Part shown: positions 55,035 to 64,000 of the stretch, piece after piece
How positions within the stretch are numbered: the first letter of the stretch is position 1
Layout of the letters: the number at the start of each line of letters is the position of its first letter
DNA from: Linum tenue
Taxonomy: Eukaryota > Streptophyta > Magnoliopsida > Malpighiales > Linaceae
DNA: 64,000 nucleotides
Direction: 5' to 3'
Assembly (NCBI GenBank): GCA_946122785.1
Contig: CAMGYJ010000005.1
Coordinates: 61,826,200-61,890,199 of the forward strand
Notes under the pieces: model-generated
What the model was told of the DNA's origin: nothing
Database searches by the model: none
The model's input: the letters and a program-made list of their open reading frames with translations, nothing else
Translations under genes and position numbers: made by a program

Positions 55035-56341
55035 CTATGGCCGTAATGTTGCGCTGCCCGCGAACTGTCGGAAAGTTCCTTGAACTTTTTAGAGGTCACA
55101 GTTTATCCGCTGACTTCACGGTCTCTGCCGTGATCTTCTCCTCCGCACCGTGATTTATGCATCTTCCATTGTTTAGCCCCCTTTTCGATCCCTTTTAGGG
55201 ATGGCGATTAAAACCGCCAGACCGGGTATCCATCCGAACCCAAACCGGTCAATGCGGGGAAAACCCGAGTTGACTGGGTTTGGATCGGGTTCGGGCAAAA
55301 CCCGAAAGTTCAATTCACGGGCATGGGCTGGGCATGGATATTATGATATCCGAACCAAACCCGCCCGATATTACTAATGAACCCTGCTATTCCTATTCCC
55401 TTACATCTTACCCCTGTCCACATTCCACACAAATCCCTATTCCCATCGGCCATCACTCCTTAGTTTTCCCCAATCCCCAATTTCGTGTGCGACCGAAATT
55501 CCCGGCCATGATCATTCCTCTCGATTCTCGCAACTCGACTCTTCGTCTTCAGTGTTCTCAGAGGCAGAGCCGAGCCAACCATTCAATGCCCTGTCCTCCC
55601 TCGTTTCTTTCTTCTTCGTTAAATGACTTCTGCTCAAGAAGGTTTCCACTTTCCAGTCACGTCACGTTGGCAACTAGAGCGGCAGCTAACAACAATACCA
55701 CATCTTGCAGCAAGAGCCAAGAGAGAAGAGAACTTCTGTTACAATCTTACAGAGGTTAGATTTTTAATTTCTTCCTCTTTCTGCCACTGTGACCTGCGTT
55801 TTCGATTTCAATTTCTGGGTTCAATTTTCGATTTATGGGTTCCAAATTTTGGGTTCATTGACGAGTCCATGACCCACTGTGAAAGTGATGCGATCCTCCG
55901 TAATTATAATCTTCTTCTTCTAATTGTGTTTTCTGGATTTTTCTTGAAGGTTGGAGCAGTGCATGCTGGAGCAATTGTTGCGTACTGCGGCACCGGCACA
56001 GCGGTAATAAGGTCTCTTTGCGTCCTTTTCAATAGTGCAGGGGGGCTTTTTGATTTTTTAGTTTGGGTTTAGGGATATGAGTGGAGTCACCAAGGAACAG
56101 GCAATCAGTTATTTGCCGTTGCTGCACTAGGAAAAAGCTTATGGTATAAGGGATGAGCTAGTTCTTTGTTAGTCAAATGTTCTACTTGGTTAGACAGAAA
56201 GATGCTAGCTGTATGCTCTTTTTTCTTCACTATTGAAGAACTTTGACAATTTGAGAATGTTGCTGCTATGTTTAATTTTACTGAACTTTATGTAAGTAAC
56301 TAATATTTACAGCTTTTGTATTCATTTGCAGGTGAAAAATG

Positions 56342-58586
56342 GGTCAAGAGGATGCAGTTGCTTCTAATCCTTAACTACAAAATCAACAGACTGCTGGTAC
56401 TAATCTAGAACAACAAAATCAGGAGGCTACCAATACTAATCCAAAAGCACAAAATCCACAACCCGCACCTGTTGTTGATGATGAAGGGGTTATTGATTTG
56501 GGAAATCTCAAGAGTGATGTGTGGCAGCACTTTATAAAGATAAGAAAAGGAGAATTCATCAAAGCTAAATGCAGTCATTACAAGAAGTTGCTTGCTGGTG
56601 AATCTAATAACGGTACCTCTCACTTGAGAAATCATCTCAAGACTTGTATACAAAAAAAGATTCAAGATGGGAAGCAAAAGGTACTTGGTGCTAACTTTGT
56701 CACTAAGGGAAAGAAAGAAATGGTTGCTACTCAATTTAATGAAGCTGTTCCGAGGCAAGATCTTGTTATGGCCATTCTTATGCATGATTATTCCCTGTCT
56801 ATGGTGGATCATTTGTACTTTATGAGATTCATATCTGGCATCCAACCCTTGTTTAGAGTTCCTACTAGGAATACTCTCAGAAGTGACATTTTTAAGATAT
56901 ATAATAGTGAGAAGAGGAGGATCATGAAATTGGTTGGTAGTAACAAAGGGAGGGTTGCCATTACAACTGATATGTGGATGACAATCAACCAGAAAAAGGG
57001 TTACATGGTTGTTACGGCCCATTATGTGGACAATTTGTGGATTCTTCGAAGTCAATTCCTTAGGTATGTTATTTAGTATATAATTTGAATTCTATCTTAT
57101 TTATTTTGTGAGAAAGAGTCACTATCTTAACATTTGCAAATGCTGTTTTTTTTAGGTTCGCATATGTTCCTACTCCTCACACAAGTGATAGGCTTGCCAC
57201 TGCTTTGTTTGACAGTATGATGGACTCGAATGTCGATTCCAAGGTATCAACTATAACCTTGGATAACTGTAGCACTAATGATTCCATGATTGAGAAGGTT
57301 AAGAACAAATTGGTGATGCCTTGTTTGATTAAGGGGGGGTGTTTTACTACATATGAGGTGTTCTGCACATATTCTCAACTTTATAGTTAAAGATGGGTTG
57401 GATGTGCTTCGAGATGGTATTGAAACAATTCGTGAAAGTGTATCTTATTGGACTGCTACACCTAGGAGGGTAGAGTTATTTGAGGGGGCAGCAAAGCAAT
57501 TGGGATTTTCTTGTGATAAAAAGCTGAGTTTGGATTGTCCAACTCGCTGGAATTCAACTTATCTTATGCTTTTTGCTGCCATACCGTACCAAAACGTGTT
57601 TATTAGGCTGAAGCAACGTAACTCTCACTATACTTGTTTGCCTACTAGTGATCATTGGGCATTTGCATCAATTGTTTGTGGGAAGTTGGAAATTTACAGT
57701 GAGATATCTAATTTGTTCTCTGGTACCAAGTATCCCACCGCCAATCTATTCTTTCCAAAGATATGTGATTTGAAGCTCAAACTTTATGAGTGGCTTGTTG
57801 ATGATAATGCTATGATTTCCAAGATGGCTGAATTGATGTGAGATAAGTTCTTAAAATATTGGGGGTCATATTCATGAAATACTAGCTGTGGCTGTTGTGT
57901 TGGACCCGAGATACAAGCTTCATATTGTGGATTATTATGCTCGGAAGTTTGATAAGGGGCAGTGTGTCTTGGATGTGGACAAAGTCAGGGCTGTTTTGAG
58001 TGATTTAATCGTGGAATACCAGGCTAAACAGAATAAGAATGCCATGGTTGCTTCTGGTGGTTCAAGTGATCACTCACTTGGTAGTTCTTCCTCTGTGGAT
58101 CTCGACTTTCAGCTATTTGTACAACAAAGAAAAAAGTCAAGAGGAACACCAACTCAAACTTATTTGGAAAATTATTTGAATGAGGAAATCTTACCTTGGA
58201 CTACTGACTTCGACATCTTGTTTTAGTGGAAGATGAATGGGGTTAAGTATCCAATTTTGCAAGATATTGCGAGGGATATGCTTGTTGTCCATGTTACCTC
58301 TGTTGCATCTGAATTGGCTTTTAGCAACGGTGGTCGAGTGTTGAATCCTAATCGTTGCAAACTTGGCTACACCACTATGGAGGCATTAATGTGTACTAAA
58401 AGTTGACTGCAAAATTCAATTTCAATAGGTATATATCTTATTCAATAGTTTTTACTAACTTATTAGTTATCTTTATATAACTTCTCTTCATTCACTTGTA
58501 TTAATTATTTTCTGATCCTAGAAGCTTTGGAAGAGATTTGTGCATTGCTCAATGACGAAGATCATGAAGATGACATTGAATGTTAG
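56342..58586 (+). pseudogene. hAT transposase relic (zf-BED, catalytic domain, dimerisation domain)
   Basis: 56342 starts MGQEDAVASNP and stops at once. From 56498 come a zf-BED (KAKCSHYKKLL where the second Cys is Tyr; TSHLRNHLKTC), a first catalytic Asp in ITTDMWMT and an intron with GT-AG ends (about 57064-57155). Then the second Asp in TITLDNCSTND, a frameshift before RCSAHILNFIVKDG, the conserved LDCPTRWNSTYLML, a stop at 57841, VLDPRYKLHIVDYYA, a stop at 58226, and the dimerisation region reading SVASELAFSNGGRVLNP. The C-terminus EDDIEC ends at 58586. At least three disabling changes and a damaged BED finger. Confidence 0.9.
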
Positions 58587-58739
58587 TAATCTGTCATAAT
58601 GTTAATAGTATACTATATATGACAATTGAAAATGCTCATGTATCTTCTTTCTTGTTTATCCATGAAGATCAAGCTTTGGGGAATGAAAATGCACCTTATC
58701 AATTGATAGAAGATTAATGAATGATGGTTTCTTGTGTTG

Positions 58740-59125
58740 AGAGTGTGCTGGAGTTTTGCTGCTAGAATGTTTCTGAAAATAGCTGCTGAAGTACTTTTGC
58801 TGGAAATCTGCTTTTTCTGGATATATTGTTGCTGGAATTTTCTGGGATATGTTGGGATCCTTCAGGAGTTTGCTGGAATGTTTCTGGAATTTTGTTGCTG
58901 AAGTTTTTTTGCTGGAAATCTACTTGTTTGCAGGGTATATTGTTGCTGGAATTTTTTGGAATCAACTGGAATCTGTCTGGAATTTTGTTGGGATTTATCG
59001 GAGGGTTGCTCCTGGACTTTTGCTGCTGGAAATCTTCTTCTCTCCTGTAATTTTGCTACTGGAGTTTGATGGAATGTTGCTGGAGTGTGCTGAAATTTTT
59101 CTGGAATTTTGCTGCTGAACTTTTT
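58740..59125 (+). repeat. Imperfect tandem repeats near the hAT 3' end
   Basis: The word 'ttgctggaattttg' and variants recur about every 20-45 bp (GCTGGAA, TTTGCTGCTGGAA). They lie between transposase and right end, where hAT subterminal transposase-binding repeats occur, though these are T/G-rich and may be ordinary low complexity. Confidence 0.75.
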
Positions 59126-59672
59126 TGATGAAAAACTGGTTGAAATCTGGGATTTTCTTATTGTACACTTTGAAATTGGTTTACATGTAGCCTTTTGATG
59201 TGGGTTATTTTATTTGTGTGAAAGACTTATTATTATGTTAGTTCTCATTAAGTATTTCATATTTGGTTTTATTTTGTTATGATTTGTTCATTGTTTTATG
59301 AACAAAAAGGGAAGAAAGAACAATTGGGATCTCGGCGGGTATCTGTGGGTCGTTCGGGCATACCCGATACCCGCTCGGGTACGGGTATGGTATAGGATTT
59401 ACTATCCATGCTCCTACTTCGGGCGTGTTTCTGTATACCCGGATATCTTCACGAGCGGGGATTGGATACCCACTATCTGTACCCAACCCGACTCATTGCC
59501 AAACCTAATCCCTTTCGTTCGACTTTTGATCCTTTTGCCCATTATACCTGCTCATGTCTGAAACATGCCACAACAAGACCAAACCTAGCGTAAAATGGCT
59601 CAAAGGACATTGTAAAAATATATCAACAACCAAGTAAACGAGGTATAAACATGTAGTAAATGGGTCGAATCA

Positions 59673-60726
59673 GTTTTGCAACATAGAGTTACTAACTGAA
59701 TCAATCTCACATTGAAGGTGTGAATTGGACATGGTTAATAATGATATTTCATGTCTATAATTATACAAATCCAGATACTCTTTTAGGTCGGACCCAAATG
59801 AGTTGTCCCAAATTGGAACCGATCCAAACTCAACCCAAACCCAAAATTATTAAGAATGCATATGAGTCTGTTTGAGTCCAACCTAATAACCATATGGATC
59901 ATGGTAATTGGGTCCAATTATCCAATGAGTAAACCCACTGCCATCCCTAATTAGAACGAGGGAGTTTTTTTTACAACTAGTACTAGGAATTATTTCAAAT
60001 ACAAAATTGTGAAGGTCTACAATTAGTAGGTCTTGGTTCTTGATAAAAGAGCAAGGTGATTAGAGAACTGAATATATGTGTTACAAAGTCTTGATTATCA
60101 ATTTGTTTACTTTGGTGACCTTGATTACATCTGGAACGTCCGGTGCGTGCCATGAAATCTTTGGAAGACTAGATAGTAACAAAGGAAACCCTTGAACCAT
60201 TAAGGGGAGAGGGGAACACAAAACAAGCCCTAGCACGAAGGTCGTTGAGGAACAAGATTATGATGTGGTGATGATGGAGGTGGTACGAAATCTAGGGTTG
60301 GTGGGATGATTGATGGCTCCAAAAAAATGTACGATCGATGAAGATAATCCTCGCAACGACTTGGAACTTATGTAAGGGTTTCGAGATTACGAATTTGGGG
60401 ATCCATTTTTTGCTTTCTAGTTACTGGAACAAATTGATTGAGAATTTTTTTTTTGTGGTGGCTCATGGTTTCATGTAGTAATCTTATGATTTTCAAGACA
60501 GTAGGCATATTTTACATAAAGGATATTTGGCTACGAATATACATCCTATATGTGGAATTGTGCAACCCCAACAATGGCGGAGAAGCTGGCTGCGAACAAG
60601 CAATCAACCTGTTATCTATAGCAAAGACAACAATGAGATATATATAGATGAATGAGACTCTAATGGAAAGGAAATCACTGCTTAATAAATATGAAATTAT
60701 AGAGAAGTACATAAAAATGGTAAACA
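59673..60726. other. Intergenic sequence, nothing recognised
   Basis: Only short ORFs and AT-rich sequence. Some 'ccaacccaaaccc' sequence at 59800-59930 resembles hAT-like MITE interiors. Confidence 0.45.
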
Positions 60727-61232
60727 TGTTAGTGTTGTGGTATATGATCCACGACTAAACCTCTCCCAACAACTCGAGTTATTGGGACCAACTGGTTCTT
60801 TAGATGGTATCAGAGCCTTCTGTGACCGAGAGGTCTTGTGTTCGATTCCCGGTGACCCCCATTTGTTAAGCACATGGTATTCTTGTCTTCAGACCTGTGC
60901 AAACTTCAAGCCCTTGTGAGTGGCTTTCGTTTGAGGGGGCGTGTTACTATTGTGGTATATGATCCACGATTGAACCTCTCCCAACAACTCGAGTTATTGG
61001 GAGCAACTTGTTATTGACATGGTATCAGAGCCTTCTGTGACCGAGAGGTCTTGTGTTCGATTCCTGGTGACCCCCATTTGTTAAGCACATGGTTCTTGTC
61101 TTCAGACCTGTGCAAACTTCAAGCCCTTGTGGGTGGCTTTCATTTGAGGGGGCGTGTTAGTGTTGTGGTATATGATCCACGATTGAACCTCTCCCAACAA
61201 CTCGAGTTATTGGGATCAACTGATTCTTGACA
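60727..61232 (+). mobile_element. TRIM retrotransposon array: three LTRs, two interiors
   Basis: Three 78-bp LTRs (60727-60804, 60942-61019, 61155-61232) start TGTTA and include 'atatgatccacga' and 'caacaactcgagttattggg'. Each of the first two is followed directly by TGGTATCAGAGC (60805, 61020), the initiator-Met-tRNA PBS. Interiors of 137 and 135 bp end in TTTGAGGGGGCG, a polypurine tract. No coding capacity. This is the structure of a terminal-repeat retrotransposon in miniature in a tandem form sharing the middle LTR. No flanking duplication is evident. Confidence 0.93.
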
Positions 61233-61960
61233 AAATGAACCCTAGAGAGAATCAAGGAGAGACTAGAAAAAGAAAAGATGGAGAAAATGAAAGATGTTCC
61301 TACTAGCCAAATTATAGTAAAAGAGATAGGTAAAGTTTGATTACCACAAATGAAGGAAGATAAGATTGTTTTATAAATGGGGATTTCAATCATAATATAT
61401 TAAGCAAAGGGGTTGAAAACATCAAGGTCCTAGAAGAAAAGAGAGTCTAGACAATGGATGACCCAACTTACTCCCATGTAAGCAAGATATAGAGGATTCA
61501 CATAGAACTATAGAGACTGAATGGAAATCCAAAAGATTCAAGGATAAAGAAACCGAAGACACCATCTTTACCTATTGATTACAAAGCAATTGAAGTGAAG
61601 AATCTTTCTATTAAGATGACACAAGAACAAGAGCACTCTCAAGTTAATACACTAAGCAAGGGTCTCACATTTGTTAACACCATAAACAAAATAAATATGG
61701 ATGGGGTAAAGGCCGATCATGTACAATAGGTCCGCACATCTCAATGAGGATTCTAAGATACAATTTTCAGGGATTGAGGATTCCCTAGAAAGTGGTTTTC
61801 ATCATGAAAAGAGTATGGATGGAAGGACATAGTAACAAAGTTGGGTTGGGAGAATTGCCACAAGTTAAGTCTATGAAATGGTCAGGGGATTATTAATGAT
61901 GTAAATGAATAATATTATTTAGAGATCATATCATATTTGCTCCATCACATAGATATGACA
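61233..61960. other. Unassigned sequence, possible old retroelement relic
   Basis: Purine-rich with short broken frames. No motif recognised. Confidence 0.35.
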
Positions 61961-61974
61961 GTGGTTGGTTGCTA

Positions 61975-63000
61975 ATGACTACTAATCCTAACCAAGGCCA
62001 AATGTAACCAATCGTAGGAATTGCAGTATAGTTGCACAAGTTTTAATATTGAATCCATGGGCCCCTAGATGTACAATTACTCAGACTAAATTTATTATCT
62101 AGCAATTCAGGTTCCCGTTGAAAGCAATGAACAATTATGAAGTAACGAAGCAGTAAGTAAATTGATATAAGTTCAATTGGAGAAAAGTAACTCATGTATT
62201 CGTTCCTCCTAGTCTCGAGTCGGATTTGATGTTCATTAACTCCTTAATTCATTTCATTCAAAGTTCATATAGTGGAGAATCCTTAATAATTCATGAATCT
62301 CGATTTAAGGAAATCATGACCCTCTAAAATATACTGCTTAAGGAGAGTTTATGCTCAGATGAGACAATCTACCAAGGGAATGCAAAATAGATTCCCTCTA
62401 TTAGATCGAAACTCAATACAAAGCAGCGAATCGATTCACTTTCATGCAATCGACCCCCTACTTCCAATTGATGTTGCTCTAATAAGCTGACTCGCTAAAA
62501 CTACTACTCCAATCAATGGCTAAGTGCAACCAAAGTTTGGAAAGCAGTATAGTGGAAGTAAAGTTTTAATTTGTCAAACGTCGCCATGTCTACTATTACT
62601 CAGTGAACCAACTATTATCTAGCAAATAGGATGTAACGTCAATTAACTAAAACTAAGAAACAGAAACAAAGTAAGTTAATTCGAAGTTCATATATGAGAA
62701 AGACACCCGAGTATGTTTCCCCTTGGTCTTTAGTTAGATTGATGTCGTTTACTCCCTAGTTCATTTCATTCGAAGTTTATACTACGGAGTATCCGGATTC
62801 AGCATTGTCACTAAATTAAAGTTGACAAGGCCCTCTTGAATAAACTGCTCAACAGGACACTATCCTCACTACAACAGAATATCAAGAAAATGCAGACTAG
62901 ATTCCCTCGAGTAGACTAAAATCCCGTTCAAAGTAGTGAATCGAATCACTCTCGTGTATCGATTCACCAACTCTAGTTGAAAATGCTCTCTTAACCTATT
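61975..63000 (-). repeat. Diverged ~520-bp tandem duplication
   Basis: Units 61975-62490 and 62491-63000 share, in order, 'gcagtatagt', 'attatctagcaa', 'tcatttcattc', 'atagattccctc/ctagattccctc', 'gaatcgattcact' and 'caattgatgttgctct/tagttgaaaatgctct'. Unit divergence is considerable. It precedes an LTR-like block on the minus strand. Confidence 0.65.
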
Positions 63001-63700
63001 CAAACGTTCTCTATCCTAGGTTAAAGCATAAATCATAAGAATTTGATCAAGATTCATACAACTCGTGAAAATGCATCAATTGAAAAGTGCGAATTCCACA
63101 ATCTAGGGATCAAACAAACATCCAACCTAACATACAAGACTAGGGTTTTTCATACCCAAGTGAAAGAAAAGTTCACTCCATAAAGAGAGGGAGGAAAATA
63201 GTAGAAGAAGTAGTCGTCATCGTGCAAATGTCGAGAATCTACTCATGAATGATGATTATCACTCCAAGGGACTCGATTTGCTCTCCAATGGTGGAAGGAC
63301 GACCCAAATTATCTCGAATGAGGTTCTCTTTGTTGCTTTCTCTCTCTAGGGCACTCTTGTTGGTGTTCCAAAAATATGGAAATCAGCCCCCCCCCCCCTT
63401 AGAATGGCATCCAGAATTAATTTATAATCAACAGATCACGAGTCACGACTTATGTCACAGTCGTGACTCAGGCGTGACAAGTACAATGTCGTGTTTCAAC
63501 TTAACTCATCGATACCCCTTCAGACTGTGACTTAGGTATGTCAAGGTTGTGACTTAGGTAACTCATCGATCCGCTTCCTCAAGTCTCACCCAATCGTGGC
63601 ACTTTCACTCGATGCATATGGATCGATGATGTAGCAATCAATCTGGTGCTAGTTCGAGTTTATTGAACTCGATCCATGCCAAAATTTGGGATTTTGGGAA
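63001..63700 (-). repeat. LTR-like region, minus strand
   Basis: Read on the minus strand: alternating 'gtgacttag/ctaagtcac' and 'gagtcacgac/gtcgtgactc' words (63440-63560), then a TATA-like TATAAAT (63420-63426 reversed), then leader-like 'gaaaaaccctag' sequence near 63145. This layout matches the Gypsy LTRs elsewhere in the window. Boundaries not determined. Confidence 0.45.
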
Positions 63701-63752
63701 TTTTTTATAAAAATTATGTATTGTAGTAATTTTTTAATTTTGATGTATTTAG

Positions 63753-63938
63753 CATGGTCCATGAAACCATACCGGAGACCGGACCGGAAAAGTCAGCGAT
63801 AGGGTATTTTATGACAAAACCGTGGTTTAATCGTCGTAGTTCAACCGTTAGTACCATTAAATACCGCCTAGCGATTTAGCTTCCAATACTGGTATTTTGT
63901 GGTTCAACCGCAGGTATGGTACGATTTCATGGACCATG
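63753..63938. mobile_element. 186-bp MITE
   Basis: CATGGTCCATGAAACCATACC at the left pairs with the right end ending GGTACGATTTCATGGACCATG, a 21-bp imperfect TIR. Flanks contain TAG on both sides, possibly a 3-bp duplication. No coding capacity. Confidence 0.7.
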
Positions 63939-63939
63939 G

Positions 63940-64000
63940 TAGGGATGGCAATGGGTCGGGTTGGGGCGGGTTTTGTCAAACCCAAACCCATGGGTTTATC
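63940..64000 (+). mobile_element. Start of a hAT-like repeat, cut by the window end
   Basis: TAGGGATGGCAATGGGTCGGG is the same type of terminus as the hAT element at 55196. The rest lies outside the window. Confidence 0.5.

Larger units (their letters stand above)
55196..59507 (+). mobile_element. hAT transposon, 4.3 kb, with broken transposase
   Basis: Ends TAGGGATGGCGAT and ATTGCCAAACCTA (imperfect inverse), with a perfect 8-bp duplication ATCCCTTT at 55188-55195 and 59508-59515. Both ends carry 'gggtaccc/cgggtttgg' subterminal repeats. A zf-BED hAT transposase relic lies on the plus strand. The intact duplication shows a fairly recent insertion. Confidence 0.93.
55035..59672 (-). repeat. 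Inverted LTR copy, split by a hAT element
   Basis: Parts 55035-55195 and 59516-59672, read on the minus strand, match 48514-48840: 'gattcgaccca', 'gagccattttaygcta', 'ttggtcttgt', 'gagcaggta', 'gcgggcagcgcaa'. The outer end is TGATTCGA (59665-59672), the same as the start of the left LTR. The two LTR-type sequences are therefore in opposite orientation. Confidence 0.75.

Noticed and set aside
54122..55046. Four overlapping plus-strand ORFs as host genes
   Set aside because: Frame changes, stops and the LTR/PBS context point to a retroelement gag-like relic.
56405..57055. 216-codon minus-strand ORF
   Set aside because: Antisense shadow of the hAT transposase zf-BED and catalytic segment.
60805..61060. 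tRNA-like text (TGGTATCAGAGC, then GTTCGATTCC) suggesting a tRNA gene or tRNA-derived SINE
   Set aside because: It sits exactly after LTR ends twice, as a primer-binding site and leader; no cloverleaf could be drawn.

Overview
The window is nuclear DNA from a flowering plant, most likely a eudicot. It is AT-rich, has intron-containing genes with GT-AG splice sites, and is dominated by plant-type mobile DNA (LINEs with plant zf-RVT and RNase H domains, Copia, Gypsy/Tat-like LTRs, Mutator-like, hAT and MITEs). I cannot name the species. I see no rRNA, tRNA or CRISPR feature.

Only three ordinary host genes are convincing. (1) A ubiquitin-activating enzyme E1 (UBA1 type) on the minus strand, 12158-16877, six coding exons with fully consistent phases, 1090 aa. 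(2) The kinetochore protein SPC24 on the plus strand, 38657-39824, five exons, 201 aa. Its reading frame needs one AT-AC intron and one intron with U12-type signals. (3) A GILT/OSH1-like thiol reductase on the minus strand, 45642-46651, four exons, 239 aa. SPC24 and GILT are convergent neighbours, now separated by a young LTR element.

Layout. 1-6.7 kb: an old inverted-repeat element (935-5982) holding a Mutator-like non-autonomous element (1024-2409, 10-bp target duplication), which itself holds a hAT-like MITE (1429-1890, perfect 8-bp duplication), plus a LINE relic and another MITE. 6.7-11.8 kb: a hAT-like element split by a 5'-truncated LINE with an intact 1099-aa ORF, then a second hAT-like repeat. 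12-17.3 kb: UBA1, flanked by inverted copies of one repeat. 17.8-22.3 kb: a decayed LINE of a second type (ORF1, endonuclease, RT, no RNase H). 23.06-28.05 kb: a degenerate Copia element with unequal LTRs and a MITE inside gag. It sits in a Tat/Athila-like Gypsy element whose 3' end and LTR follow to about 31.3 kb. 32.97-38.25 kb: a Mutator-like element with broken transposase and a hAT MITE inside it. 38.6-46.7 kb: SPC24, the 5.2-kb LTR element and GILT. 47.4-59.7 kb: a second Gypsy-type region nested with a Mutator-like element carrying a 1.6-kb fold-back palindrome, a second Mutator-like MITE, a gag-like relic and a 4.3-kb hAT element with a broken transposase. 60.7-61.2 kb: a three-LTR TRIM. 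62-64 kb: a duplicated LTR-like region, a MITE and the start of another hAT-like repeat.

The most novel candidate is the LTR element at 39944-45159. It has identical-length 1175-bp LTRs (about four differences by eye), a perfect GTTAT duplication, PBS-like and PPT-like sites and a TATA box. Its only ORF is an intact 618-residue coiled-coil plus Cys/His/Lys-rich repeat protein that I do not recognise. There is no protease, RT, RNase H or integrase. Its LTR carries about ten 47-bp units, each with an ACGTGGTC...AGATCT...GACCAC partial palindrome, upstream of the TATA box. At least three other LTR families in the window show comparable hairpin-like arrays near a TATA box.
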